From the NCBI RefSeq assembly GCF_023223525.1, contig NZ_JALPRX010000091.1, forward strand, positions 1 through 62,032: 62,032 nt of DNA, written 5' to 3'. Of this stretch, positions 6,724 to 16,504 are shown one piece after another. The translations under genes were made by a program, and so were the position numbers. Below the pieces are notes generated by a model. It did not search any database. It worked only from the letters and a program-made list of their open reading frames with translations, and was not told the DNA's origin. Position 1 is the first letter of the stretch. Each line of letters opens with the position of its first letter. The DNA comes from Roseomonas acroporae. Its GTDB lineage: Bacteria > Pseudomonadota > Alphaproteobacteria > Acetobacterales > Acetobacteraceae.

Positions 6724-9700
6724 TCGTCGTCCTCCTCGTCGTAGCGCACCCGGCTCGGCGGCCGCAGTGGCCCGGCCACGCTGTCGGCCAGGGCGCGCCC
6801 GGCGCCGCGCGACGTGCCGGCCATCATCCCCACGCCATAGACCGCCCCCAGCGCCCGCCCGGCGGGCAGCAGCGACGCCGCCGCCGAGACGGCCGGCGCC
6901 AGCACGGCGGCGTGGAAGCCGCGCACGGCGCGATGCTCGGCGCTGTTGGTGCCGTCGCTGTTGCGACCCAGCGGCGCCGGCAGCAGGCCGGTGCTGACAG
7001 CGGCCAGGTTCTCCGCGAGGTGCCCGACGTAGGGGCCGGCCACGAAGCCCAGTAGCGAGCGGTCGTAGCGGGCGCCGGTGGCCGCGTTCAGCACCGGCGA
7101 GAGGGTGCCGAACAGGCCGGTGCGGTCGAGGTTGGAGAGCGTGTTCACCCACGTCTCGCGCTCGCGCCGCTCCGGGCTGAACAGGCCGTCGCGCACCGCC
7201 GCGAACCCGTACTGCGCCGCCGCCAGCGTGATGCCGCCCACCAGCGGCCCCAGCAGCCGGGCGCGGTCCGCCAGGGTGTAGCCGCCGCCGGTCAACCCCT
7301 CGCCCGCCTGCTTCAGCGAGCGCAGCAGCACGTTGCGGGTGAAGGCGAACATGAAGGACGTGATCCCGTAGGCCAGCCGCCCGGCGGCGTGGCCGGCCAG
7401 GGCCGGCTTGTCCACCGCCTCGGGGTTCTGCACCGCCTCGTTCACGAAGCGCCGCGTGGCGGTCCGCCAGGCCACCGCCTCGGGCTCATCGCCCAGCAGG
7501 GCGGTGGTCGGCGGCGTGCCGTCGTGCCGTTTCAGCCAGGCCGCGAGGCGCGTGGCGTCCTCGGGCGTCATGCCCAGCTCCGCCAGCAGCCGCGTGGCGC
7601 TGGCCGTGGTGCCGGCGCCGGTCGCCACCTCGTCCGCGAGTTGGCGCACCCACACCTGGCCGATGCGGGCGGCGGCGATGCGCTGCGCCTCCGTAATGGC
7701 GTGCAAGCCCGTCCGCTGGAACATGCCGGCCACGAGCCGCTGTTGCAGGCGGCTGTCGGCCAGGCCGGCGACGTTGGCCGCCATGGTGTCGTTCACCGCG
7801 TCGGTGGTGACGCCCAGCAGCTCCGCGACGCGCCGTGCCTCCGCGGTCCGCGCGCCGCCGCGCAGCGCGTTCACCGTGTCCACCAGCGCCTCCAGGCCGC
7901 GCAGCGGGTTGCCGGTGCGGCTGCCCACCGTCATGCCCTCCAGCATGGAGGACAGCACCGCCCGCGGCAGCAGCGACAGCGTGCCGATGGTCTGAACCCA
8001 CCCCGTGACCACCTGCGCCGGGCCTGGCAGGGTCGAGCGCATCGTGCCCGTGGCCGCCTCGAAGTAGGAGCGCAGCAGCGCGATGTCCGCCGGCTCGACG
8101 CCCTGCCGGCGCATGGCGGAGAACAGCTCCTCCACCTTCTCGCCGCTGCGGCCGAACCGGCGCGTGTACTCGGCCATGCGGGAGCTGCGGTCGAAGTAGG
8201 TCCGCAGCGCCTCCCGCGGGTCCGTCACCATCCACCGGCGCAGCATGGCGTCCGCCTCGGGCGGGAGCTGCCGGCCCTTGGTGAAGTTGCCGGTCGGGGT
8301 GTGACCGTACTCGCCGGCCCCGCGGCCGACGCCGGCCAGCCGATCCAGCCAGTCCTCCGCGGCGCGGCGGGCGTCCGCGGCGTTCAGCCCCATCTTGCGG
8401 TAGAGGGCGGCGGCGTCCTGCGCGAACGCCTCGCTGTCCGCCATGATCCGCTCGGCGTCGAAGATGCGCGGGAAGTAGCCGCGGCGCTCGCCCAGCTCGA
8501 CGCCGGCCTTCGCCAGATAGGCGCGCTGGTCGTCCAGCAGGCGCCGGACGTTGGCCGCCTTCGCTGCCTCCGCCGCGTCGCGCGGCCGCGCCTGGCCGGT
8601 CAGCAGGTCGCGCAGCCGTTGGTCCGCGGCGGCGTCGCCGGGCTCGCCCATGAGGTTGCGGGCGCGGTTCAGCATCGACTTCGCGCGTGCCTCGTAGGCG
8701 GTCTGGAACGTCTCCTTCACCACGCGCGGTGCCGGGGTCGGTCGCCAGCGTGTCCGCGAGGCGGGCGATCTCCGGCACCTGGGGATAGCGACGCTCGATG
8801 GCGCGCATGCCGGCGCGGGTCGAGTGCAGGAAGTAGCGCCCGACGCGCTCCAGGCTGCGGCCGGCGCTCTGAACCGCCTCCACCGCGGCGCTGTTCATGA
8901 GCTGCGTCCGCAGCGCGCGGGCGGCGGCCATGGCCGGGTCGAGGAGGAAGCGGCGGGCCGCGGTCGGGTCGAGGGGCGAGCTGTAGAGGGTCGCGGACGC
9001 GTCCGCGGACGGCGCTGTCCCGGTCGCGGTCTTGCCCTCCGCCCGCGCCGCCGCTGCCCGCCCGGCCTCGTTCATCCGGTTGTACGCCACACCGGAGGGG
9101 CGGATGGAGGTCGTCTCCCGCAGCTCGCGCGCCATCGCCTCCCGCTTGGCGCGGGCGCGCGCGAGCTGCCGCGCCTGCGGGGTGCCGTCCTCCGGCTCCC
9201 CGCGCCTCGTCAGCTTCTCCACCTGTTGCCGCGCCTGGTACTCGGCCTTCACCACCTTGTCGCGCTCCGCGGCGGGCACGTAGCGCGGCTCGGCCGCCCG
9301 CTCGGCCGCCCGCTCGGGCGCGCGCGGAGGCTCCTGCGGGCTGCCGCCGGCCGCCGGCGTCTCCCGGGCGGGCGGGGCTTCGCTCGCCGCCTCTTGGCGG
9401 GCCCGGCCAGCCTCTCCCGCCGCCCGCGGCGCCTCCAGCCGCTCCGGCTCGCCGCGCGCCGCCGGCTCCCGCGGAGCCTCCGCGCCGGCCCGGCCCGGCT
9501 TCGGTCGCGTCCCCGCGCCGCCTGGGCCCGGGTTCCGCCCCGTCTCGCGCGCGGTGAAGCCGCGGCCGGACGGATGCACGGCGATCTCGAACACCTGGTC
9601 CGGGCTGTCCTTCTGGCCGCGGTTGATGATCCACCGCGCCGCCTGCTTCTGGTCCGCGAAGCGCACCGGGCCGCCCTTGTCGGAGACGACGTAGCCGCCC

Positions 9701-12000
9701 GGGCTCGTGTGCCAGCGGCCGTCCGCGTCCTGTCCGCGCGGCGTGTTGCTGGTGCCCTGGCCCTCCTGCCACTCGCCGCGCGCCCGCGCCGCCTCCGCCT
9801 CGGCTTCCGCCTGCGCGCGGCGTGCCTCGAAGGCGCGCGTCGCTTCCTCGGCGGAGGACCAGCGCCGTCCGCCGGCCGGCGCCTCCGGCTGCTCCGGGAA
9901 CGGGCTGCGGCCGGGCGGCGGGGCGCCGTCCTCCGGGCCGGGGCGCGTCGCGCCAGGGAACCGCTCGTTGGGGTCGGGCGCCGTCGCCCGGTAGGTCTGC
10001 TCCGGCTCGCGCACCGGGCGTCCGGGGCCGGCCTCGCGCGGCAGCTCCGGCGGGCGCGGGCCGTCCGCCCGGGCGCTGAAGTCCTGCGTGCGGCGCGGGT
10101 CCTGGGTGTAGCTGCTGCGCTGAAGCTGCTGGTCGCGCACCACGTAGGGCACCGCGTCCGGCGCCGCCTCGCCGGTGCGCGGGTCGTACCGCTCCACCGT
10201 CACGAAGCCGCGGTCGTCCCGGTGCAGCACGCGGACGGGGTTGCCCTCGTCCAGCAGCACCTCGGCCCGCTCCGGCCCGCGCGGCAGGCCGGCGGCCTGC
10301 GTGTCGCGCACCTCCGGCGCCACGCGCTCGCGCTGGCGGGCCGCCAGGTCGAACGCCTGGCCGGCCTGGCGCTGGCCCTGCACCTGGTCGGGCGTCTGCG
10401 GCGCGCGACCCTCCGGCGCCACGAAGCGCGGCGGCGGCTCGGCGGCGTTGCGGTTGCCGCCGCGCATCTCCGCCTGCGCCCTGGCGATGTCGCCCGGCGT
10501 CATGCGGGACGGCTGCGCCTCGGTCGGCACCAGCGCCGTGCCCTCGCGGCCGCTGCGCAGCGCGGCGCCCGCCTCCACGCCCGGGTCCGCGCCGGTGCCG
10601 CGGTTCGGCACCAGCGTCTCCCGCGCGCCGACGCCCGGCTCCACGATCTCGGACCGGGTGTAGGTGCGCGGCGCGGCCGCGTCCGGCAGCGCGATGCTCT
10701 CCGGCGGGCGGGCCGCCTCCGGCACCAGCGCCACGGACCGCACGCGCCGGTCGATCTCCGCCTGGCGGGCGGCGTCGTCCAGCCCGGCCGCGCCGCGCTC
10801 GCGGGCGCCGGCGATCTCCGCATCCACCCGCTCCACGATGGCGGGCTCCACGGCCGCCACCCGCTGCCCGGGCGTCTCCAGCCGGCCGGCGGGGAGTGGG
10901 CGGCCGGTGGCCGTGGTGACGGTCGCCGTCTCGGCGCGCTGGCGCGCGGCCACCAGCGGGTCCGCCTCGGCCGCGCGGCGGGCGGCGAGGCGTTGCGTCA
11001 GCGCCTCCAGCCGGTCCTGTCCGCCGCGCGTGGCGCCCGGGTTGGCGGGGTCGGTGATGCCGTTGGCGGCGGCGGCACGCTGCACGTCGGGGTCTGCCCA
11101 GGCGGCCGCCAGCTCCTCCGGCTGCACCTCGCCCAGCATGCGCGGGTCGGTCGGGCGGCCGGTCGCTGCCGCGCGCCGGCGCGCCACCGCCGCCAGGATC
11201 GCGCTCGCGACCACCGCACCCACCGCGTTGCCGCCGAGGTTCGCACCGAAGCCGGCCAACTCGCCGCCGCCGGCCTGCTGCACCATCTCCTGCGCCGCGC
11301 CGCCGGCAGCGCCCGCCGCGGCATCCACGCCAGGCGCGTCCGCCAGCGCCCCCAGCACGGCCCGCCCGGCGGTCGGGGCGGCGGGTACTACGGGGCGGAC
11401 CACCGCCGGGGCGAAGCCCTCGACGGCCGCCGTGGCCGCCTGCGGCAGCGCACGGGCCGCGCCGACGAAGGGCAGCACCGAACCGGCCACGCCCTCGGAG
11501 GCGGCGCCGATCACGCGTTCCGTGGCCGTCTCCGGCTGCGGCAGGCCGGCGGCATCGGCCACCGCGGCACCCACGCGGCGCCCGGCGCCGGGCTGGAAGG
11601 GGGCTGGCACGTTGGCGCCCGTCAGCGTGTTCCACGCCACCACCGGCGCGTTCAGCACGGCGCCGCCGGCGTCGTTGATGATGTCGAGGGCGGAGGGCAC
11701 GCCCTGCGCCATGTAGCGGCCGGCGAGCCCGATCTGGCGGCCGACTTCCTGAAGGGCGGTGCGCTGCGCCGCCGGCGCGGGCGGCGCGCCGAACACGTCG
11801 TCGTCGGACAGCTCGCGCGGAGCGGCGGGCGCGGCGGGACCGGCGGCCGGCGCCGGGCCGAACACGGCGGCGTCGCTCAACTCCTGCGGCATCGGAACAA
11901 GCCGCGGGCGCGGGCCGGCGGGTACGCGCGGCACCAGGCCGCCACCGGGCGCGGGCGCCGCGGGCGTCCAGTCGTTGATCTCGTCCTGCCTGCCGGCCAC
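6720..12000 (-). pseudogene. Very large phage structural/ejection-type protein, frameshifted (about 1759 aa if restored)
   Basis: One reading frame runs from the GTG at 12000 (VAGRQDEINDWTPAAP; GGAGG six bases upstream) to near 8738. The protein resumes in another frame (PRVVKETFQTAYEARAK) and ends at 6720. Removing one C from the CCCC at 8734-8737 joins the two as ATDPAPRVVKETF, so the break is a single-base insertion, either real or a sequencing error. The N-terminus carries two ELSDxxVFG motifs, as in phage internal virion or ejection proteins. The middle (residues about 350-1000) is low-complexity, Arg/Ala/Glu/Pro-rich and probably disordered. The C-terminal 670 residues are helical, with YFPRIFDAERI and a hydrophobic segment ITSFMFAFTRNVLLRSL. 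Size and layout match the large polyvalent or ejection proteins of podovirus-like prophages. No capsid, portal or terminase gene is in view. Confidence 0.75.
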
Positions 12001-12167
12001 GCCCCGCCTCCGTGTCACGCTGCCGCCGCCCGGATGGGCGGGCGCCGACGCGACTGGCGATGCTCGGGCAGGGCGAGGGAGGACATGCGCGGAGGCGAGG
12101 CACCGCAATGCGTCCTCCGGCTCGAAGTGCCGGAGCAAAGACCAGTCACATCAGCGCATTACGGCCT

Positions 12168-12180
12168 GTCCAATATGGAC
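12168..12180. promoter_or_regulatory. Dyad GTCCA-ATA-TGGAC upstream of the phage gene
   Basis: A perfect 5-bp inverted repeat with a 3-nt AT spacer lies in an AT-richer patch about 170 bases upstream of the GTG start at 12000. It is a candidate operator or promoter element for the large phage gene. Confidence 0.35.
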
Positions 12181-12434
12181 ATTCTACCGGATGGGATGCG
12201 GTCGGTGGGGGGATTTCTCGTGGTGGCAGCGCGGAAAGTTGGCGCGGTGCGGGCGGCTTGGCGGCGGTTGGCCGGTGCCGCGTCGCGCGGCCCGAAACTT
12301 TCGGACGGCCGCAATTTTGGTCGGGGGGACGGTCACCCAATGCGCGCGAGCAAGGGGGAGCCCCCCGGGGGGTCAAGGTCGAGCATCCGGGGTGAGAAGG
12401 TCCGCGCTCATGATGGTGGCGTCCGGCTCGGTGC

Positions 12435-12794
12435 CTACCGTGCTGGGCTCACGGCCGCGTCCCGGCCGCGCATTCGACGCCAGGCCCCTCGCGCCACGCG
12501 GACAGCGTGGTAGCTGAGGAAGATTACGCCGCCGCCCTGCGCGGTTGGCGTGGCCCATGCGCTGAATGCGTCGTAGCTGGAGTGGAGTGGAGAGCGGCCC
12601 GACTGTTCCAGCGCCACCTTCAGCAGCATCAGGGCCGCCCATAGCGCGACGGTCAGAACGAAGGATCTTCGCGGGCCGCGTTCCCACAGCGCGGATGGTA
12701 GGTCGAACCCATTGGAGGCCGCCGGTCGCGGCGTGTCCTGCTCCGCGTGCCAGCGGTGCCGATGGATACCCAGATCGGCCGCCCGGCGGAGCAT
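12435..12794 (-). CDS. Possible small membrane protein, 119 aa
   Basis: Two hydrophobic stretches are visible: FVLTVALWAALMLLKVAL (about residues 45-62) and a weaker one near TAQGGGVIFLSYHAV (about 84-98). A basic tail follows (RVARGAWRRMRGRDAAVSPAR). The first 40 residues look less natural, and no ribosome site precedes the ATG at 12794, so the true start may be internal or the gene may be an N-terminally damaged remnant at the element edge. No family is recognised. It lies between the phage gene and the tRNA and does not overlap another credible ORF. Confidence 0.4.
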   Translation of the reverse strand: MLRRAADLGIHRHRWHAEQDTPRPAASNGFDLPSALWERGPRRSFVLTVALWAALMLLKVALEQSGRSPLHSSYDAFSAWATPTAQGGGVIFLSYHAVRVARGAWRRMRGRDAAVSPAR

Positions 12795-12934
12795 GTCCCG
12801 GGCAGGGTATGGTCCAGCTCCATCACGCCATTGCTCGTCACCCCGTATCCGGCGGCGAGGCGGGCCGTGGTGAAGGTGAGGTTGGCTGCGGCGCGCCCCG
12901 TGCTAGGGCGTCCGAACACCTTCAAGCGTGCGTC

Positions 12935-12954
12935 TTGGGAACGGATTTGGGAAC
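12935..12954. repeat. Direct repeat TTGGGAAC x2 beside the tRNA
   Basis: TTGGGAAC at 12935-12942 recurs at 12947-12954, a 12-bp period, 56 bases beyond the CCA end of the tRNA gene. Its place at the expected integration junction makes an integrase arm-type site conceivable, but two short copies are weak evidence. Confidence 0.3.
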
Positions 12955-13009
12955 AGGTGCGGAGCGGGATTAGAAAACGAAGCACAAACAACGCGCTATG
13001 GCGTCGGGC

Positions 13010-13100
13010 TGGCGGATGGGGTGGGATTCGAACCCACGATACGCTTTTGACGTATACGCACTTTCCAGGCGCGCGCCTTCGACCACTCGGCCACCCATCC
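13010..13100 (-). tRNA. tRNA-Ser (GGA anticodon)
   Basis: The minus strand reads GGATGGGTGGCCGAGTGG, then a long variable arm typical of class II tRNA-Ser and the T-arm GTGGGTTCGAATCCCAC. The acceptor stem GGATGGG pairs with CCCATCC, followed by G and an encoded CCA (13010-13012). The anticodon loop CTGGAAA gives anticodon GGA, which reads UCC and UCU. The accessory element lies directly beyond the 3' end, the classic side for integration into a tRNA gene. Confidence 0.95.
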
Positions 13101-13423
13101 GAACCGACCGGAGCATGGCCCGGCGGCGCAGGGCGCGGAACTTATGCGGGGCCGCGCCCGGGGGCAACCCACCTTCTGGCCTCCTCCTGCCGGGGCCTGC
13201 GCAACCCTTCCCTGCGGTGGCTTCCGGGCTTTCTCCCGCCGGCGCCCCTGGCCTCGCGTCGCCGGCTGTGGTTCCTCTCCGCGCCGCCGGGGCCGTTCCG
13301 GCACGCGCGAGCGGGCCGTGGCGACGCTCCGGATCACTTGTCGCATCACTTGCCGCGCGAGGGCCGATTCGGGGACCCCAGGCCCAGCCCGGGCCCGCGC
13401 GGCGGCCGGGAGGACACCAGAAG
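13101..13423. other. Intergenic gap between tRNA and TRAP gene
   Basis: It should contain the tRNA promoter on the minus strand and the leader of the TRAP binding-protein gene on the plus strand. I see no ORF with credible coding character and no strong palindrome. The only clear signal is the ribosome site GGGAGG at 13408-13413. Confidence 0.4.
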
Positions 13424-14545
13424 ATGGACCGACGACTTTTCCTCAACCGTGCGGCGCTGGCCGCCGGGGGTGGAGCGATGGGCGGCACCGCCGGGCTCGC
13501 GGCACCCGCCGTCGCGCAGGGCGTTGCCGGCAGCGGCCAGCCGGAGCTGCGCTGGCGCCTGACCTCGAGCTACCCCAAGAGCCTCGACGCCATCCACGGC
13601 GCGGGCGAGGTGTTCGCGCGCCACGTCGCCGAGATCACCGACGGCCGCTTCCAGATCCGCGTCTTCGCCGCCGGCGAGATCGCCCCGCCGCTGCAGGGCC
13701 TCGACGCGGTGCAGGCCGGCACGGTGGAGATGGCCTACTCCACCAGCTTCTTCTACACCGGCAAGAACGAGGCCTTCGCCTTCGCCACCGGCCTGCCCTT
13801 CGGCATGAACACGCGCCAGCAGGCGGCGTGGATGTACGAGGGCGGCGGCATCGACCTGCTCAACGAGTTCCACCGGCAGTACAACGTGTACGCCCTGCCG
13901 CTCGGCAGCACCGGCGCGCAGATGGGCGGCTGGTTCCGGCGCGAGGTGAACAGGCCGGAGGACTTCCAGGGCCTCAAGATGCGCATCGGCGGCATCGGCG
14001 GGCAGGTGGTGCAGAAGCTCGGCGGCGTGCCGCAGCAGCTCGCGGGCGGCGACATCTACCCGGCGCTGGAGCGCGGCACGATCGACGCCGTGGAATGGCT
14101 CGGCCCCTACGACGACGAGAAGCTGGGCTTCCAGCGCGTGGCGCGCTTCTACTACTACCCGGCCTGGTGGGAAGGGGCGGCGATGACGCACCTCTTCGTC
14201 AACCTCGACCAGTGGAATTCGCTGCCCGCCAGCTACCGCGCCGCGATCCGCGTCGCCTCCGAGGCCTCGACGCAGTGGATGGTGGCCCGCTACGACGCGC
14301 GCAACCCGGACGCGCTGCGCCGCCTCGTCTCGCAGGGCGCGCAGCTCCGGCCCTTCTCGCGCGAGGTGATGGACGCCTGCTACCGCGCCTCGCAGGAGAT
14401 CATCGACGGCATCGCCGCCCGCAACGCCGACTTCAGGCGCATCTACGAGCCCTGGTCAAAGGCGCGCGACGACATGCGGCTTTGGTTCCGCGTTGCGGAA
14501 CAATCCTTCGACAACTACGTCTCATCCGTCTCGGCGCGCCGCTGA
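13424..14545 (+). CDS. TRAP transporter substrate-binding protein (DctP family), 373 aa
   Basis: A periplasmic binding protein that delivers an organic acid to a TRAP transporter. The N-terminus MDRRLFLNRAALAAGGGAMG is a twin-arginine-like signal ending near APAVAQG. The mature part has the DctP layout: SSYPKSLDAIHGAGEVFARH, a RIFVAAGE-like stretch (RIRVFAAGEIAPP), and the hallmark ligand-site region GWFRREVNRPEDFQGLKMRI that leads into GTIDAVEWLGPYDDEKLGF. This last motif is typical of the subfamily that binds 2-oxo and monocarboxylic acids as metal complexes (TakP-like). The start is the ATG at 13424 with GGGAGG upstream. No DctQ or DctM genes are adjacent, so it is an orphan binding protein. 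A G/C stem-loop follows the stop. Confidence 0.9.
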   Translation: MDRRLFLNRAALAAGGGAMGGTAGLAAPAVAQGVAGSGQPELRWRLTSSYPKSLDAIHGAGEVFARHVAEITDGRFQIRVFAAGEIAPPLQGLDAVQAGTVEMAYSTSFFYTGKNEAFAFATGLPFGMNTRQQAAWMYEGGGIDLLNEFHRQYNVYALPLGSTGAQMGGWFRREVNRPEDFQGLKMRIGGIGGQVVQKLGGVPQQLAGGDIYPALERGTIDAVEWLGPYDDEKLGFQRVARFYYYPAWWEGAAMTHLFVNLDQWNSLPASYRAAIRVASEASTQWMVARYDARNPDALRRLVSQGAQLRPFSREVMDACYRASQEIIDGIAARNADFRRIYEPWSKARDDMRLWFRVAEQSFDNYVSSVSARR

Positions 14546-14608
14546 GCCCGGCGACCGCCTTCGGTCGGCGGGGGCCGCCGCCGGTCGTGGGCGGCCGACC
14601 GGCCCCGG

Positions 14609-14627
14609 GGGGCGCGTTGCGCGCCCC
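14609..14627 (+). terminator. Stem-loop after the TRAP gene
   Basis: GGGGCGCG (14609-14616), loop TTG and CGCGCCCC (14620-14627) form a very stable hairpin 63 bases past the stop codon and 30 bases before the HdeD-like ribosome site. No T tract follows, as is usual in such GC-rich genomes. Confidence 0.45.
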
Positions 14628-14690
14628 GGCGATCGGGCGCCACAGGAGGAGTTCGGATGAGCGCATCTGGTCAGGACGCCCGCCCCCCCC

Positions 14691-15323
14691 ATGCCGATGC
14701 CGCCGGGGCCGCCGGCCCGCCCCGGCGAGCCCGGCTTTCCCGGCATCGCCCCCGGCATCCCGGAGGCGCTGAGCGCGCTGCTGGTCCGCAACTGGTGGGC
14801 CGTGGCGCTGCGCGGCGCGGTCGCGGTGCTGTTCGGCATCGTCGCGCTGCTGATGCCGGTGGCGACGCTGCTCTCGCTCGCCCTGCTCTTCGCCGCCTAT
14901 CTGGTCATCGAGGGCGTGCTGGGCATCATCATGGCCGCGCGCTCGGCGCATGACGGGCGCCGCTGGGGCATGCTGCTGCTGGAGGGCCTGTTCACCCTCG
15001 CGGCCGGCATCCTCATCGCGCTGATCCCGGGCGGGGCGGTGCTGAGCTTCGTGCTGCTGACCGCCGCCTGGGCGATCATCTCGGGCGGGCTGATGCTCGC
15101 CGCCGCCTTCCGGCTGCACCTCGACCACGGGCGCTGGTGGCTGGCGCTGGGCGGCCTGCTCTCGATCGTCTGGGGCGTGCTGCTGGTGATCGCGCCGGTG
15201 ATCGGCGCGGTGGTGCTGACCTGGTGGCTCGGCGCCTACGCCATCGCCTTCGGCATCTCGCTGCTGGTGCTCGGCTTCCGGCTGCGCGGCCGGCACGTCG
15301 CGGAGGCGGCCCAGGGCGCCTGA
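14691..15323 (+). CDS. HdeD/DUF308-family membrane protein, 210 aa
   Basis: Six hydrophobic helices in three pairs, as in HdeD (acid-resistance membrane protein, DUF308): NWWAVALRGAVAVLFGIVAL, LALLFAAYLVIEGVLGIIM, MLLLEGLFTLAAGILIALI, VLSFVLLTAAWAIISGGLML, and two more to LLVLGFRLRGRH. It acts in the inner membrane; its molecular role is not known for most members. The start is problematic. The ATG at 14691 has no ribosome site, while an ATG at 14657 with AGGAGG seven bases upstream is out of frame by one base because of an 8-C run (14683-14690). If the run had seven C, the gene would begin MSASGQDARPPMPMPPG. The tract may be phase-variable, a sequencing error or a real defect. Confidence 0.8.
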   Translation: MPMPPGPPARPGEPGFPGIAPGIPEALSALLVRNWWAVALRGAVAVLFGIVALLMPVATLLSLALLFAAYLVIEGVLGIIMAARSAHDGRRWGMLLLEGLFTLAAGILIALIPGGAVLSFVLLTAAWAIISGGLMLAAAFRLHLDHGRWWLALGGLLSIVWGVLLVIAPVIGAVVLTWWLGAYAIAFGISLLVLGFRLRGRHVAEAAQGA

Positions 15324-15427
15324 CGGGCCCGCGCGCCCGGGGAATCCGCGCCGCGGACCGCTCCGCGGCGTCGGGGAGCCGCGGCCGTCGGCCGGGACGG
15401 GCAGGCATCGGTGCCGCAGGTCGCCGA

Positions 15428-16504
15428 CTACGGCCTCGCCGGCTTCCTGCCCGGATCCGCCCCGGAGATCGACGCGGAGCCGGAGCGTTCGGGGCGGCGG
15501 CGATGCAGGACTGCCCGCCCCCCGCCTGAGCGGCCGGATGGCGCATCCGGCACCGCCGGCGCGGCCGCCTCGGCATCAGGGGATTCCGCCAGCACGCGCC
15601 CGTCCCACATGCGGCTCGCCACCATCGCGCTCACCTCGTCCCGCAGCACCTGGCCGAACAGCCGGACGGCGGTCGAGCCCTGCCGTCCGAGCGGCAGGGC
15701 GACGACCAGCCGCCGCGAGAGGCGCGGCTCGGCGATCGGGGCCGCCCGCAGCAGGCCGGCCGCGACCTCGGCATGGACCGAGGGCAGCGGCAGGATCGTG
15801 CCGCCCAGGCCCCGCATCACCAGGCTCTTCTGGATCTGCAGCCCGTCCGCCTCGATCGCCACCTGCAGGGCGAGACCGTGCCGCAGCGCCTCCTTCTCCA
15901 CGAGGACGCGCAGCCCGTGCTGCGGCCCCGGCAGCACCAGCCGGTGCGCGGCCACCTCGGCGAAGCGCACCGGCCGGCCCGCCTCCACCGGATCGGTGCA
16001 CACGAAATGCAGGTTCTCCTCCAGCAGCGGCGAGAGTCGGATGTTGCCGGCCTGCTCCGGGCTGTACATGACGGCGATGTCGATCTCGCCGCCGTGCAGC
16101 CAGTCCAGCAGGTAGCCGCTGTAGGCCGTGACCACGCGCAGCGTGACGTCCGGGTGCAGCGCGAGGAAGCGCTCGATCAGCCGCGCGGCGAGCACGTCGC
16201 CCACGGTCGGCGGCATGCCGAAGGCCACGTGCCCGCGCACCGTGCCGCCCTGCTGCGTCAGGTCGGCGCGGGTCTCCTCCACCTGCCGCAGGATGCTGCC
16301 GGCACGCGCTCGCAGCAGCTCCCCCGCCGGGGTCAGCACCATGCCGCGGCCGTGCCGGGTGAAGAGCGCGACCTTCAGCTCCTCCTCCAGCAGCCGGATC
16401 TGCCGGCTGAGGGCGGGCTGGGCGATGCGCAGCCGTTCGGCCGCCCGGCTGAGGCTGCCGAGATCCGCCGTCTGCACGAAGGTGGTGAGCTGCCGCAGGT
16501 CCAT
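15428..16504 (-). CDS. LysR-family transcription regulator, 358 aa
   Basis: The N-terminal winged HTH is complete: MDLRQLTTFVQTADLGSLSR then AERLRIAQPALSRQIRLLEE. The effector domain follows (GHVAFGMPPTVGDVLAARLI, residues about 91-300). The last 50 residues are an unusual low-complexity Ala/Pro/Arg/Gly tail beyond the normal end of the family, perhaps from read-through into former intergenic DNA. The gene is divergent from the ThDP decarboxylase cluster across 139 bp containing a perfect palindrome, the standard arrangement for a LysR protein controlling its neighbour. It likely responds to a substrate or intermediate of that cluster; the ligand is unknown. Confidence 0.93.
   Translation of the reverse strand: MDLRQLTTFVQTADLGSLSRAAERLRIAQPALSRQIRLLEEELKVALFTRHGRGMVLTPAGELLRARAGSILRQVEETRADLTQQGGTVRGHVAFGMPPTVGDVLAARLIERFLALHPDVTLRVVTAYSGYLLDWLHGGEIDIAVMYSPEQAGNIRLSPLLEENLHFVCTDPVEAGRPVRFAEVAAHRLVLPGPQHGLRVLVEKEALRHGLALQVAIEADGLQIQKSLVMRGLGGTILPLPSVHAEVAAGLLRAAPIAEPRLSRRLVVALPLGRQGSTAVRLFGQVLRDEVSAMVASRMWDGRVLAESPDAEAAAPAVPDAPSGRSGGGRAVLHRRRPERSGSASISGADPGRKPARP

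Larger units (their letters stand above)
12001..13009. other. About 1 kb between the phage gene and the tRNA: element boundary
   Basis: This stretch must contain the promoter of the large phage gene and, if the element entered at the tRNA, its attachment junction. I see the dyad GTCCA-ATA-TGGAC (12168-12180), a perfect CCCCCCGGGGGG palindrome (12361-12372), a possible small membrane-protein ORF (12435-12794) and a direct repeat TTGGGAAC (12935-12942, 12947-12954). No copy of the tRNA 3' end and no integrase gene were found. Confidence 0.4.

Noticed and set aside
6720-8723. Independent gene starting at GTG 8723
   Set aside because: There is no ribosome site at the right distance, and the upstream frame joins smoothly after removal of one C, so it is treated as the second half of the broken large gene.
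8824-12513. Very long plus-strand ORF (1229 codons) opposite the phage gene
   Set aside because: The product is almost only Arg, Gly, Ala, Leu and His without domains. It is the antisense shadow of the large phage gene in high-GC DNA, and the minus-strand frame has a ribosome site and recognisable motifs.
12174-12513. Plus-strand ORF from ATG 12174 (MDILPDGMRSVGGF)
   Set aside because: It has no ribosome site, overlaps the regulatory dyad and turns into Arg/Gly-rich sequence; kept as non-coding.
12653-12991. ORF next to the tRNA as a possible integrase C-terminus
   Set aside because: No Arg-His-Arg-Tyr pattern of tyrosine recombinases is present in any frame between 12,000 and 13,010; the peptide looks random.
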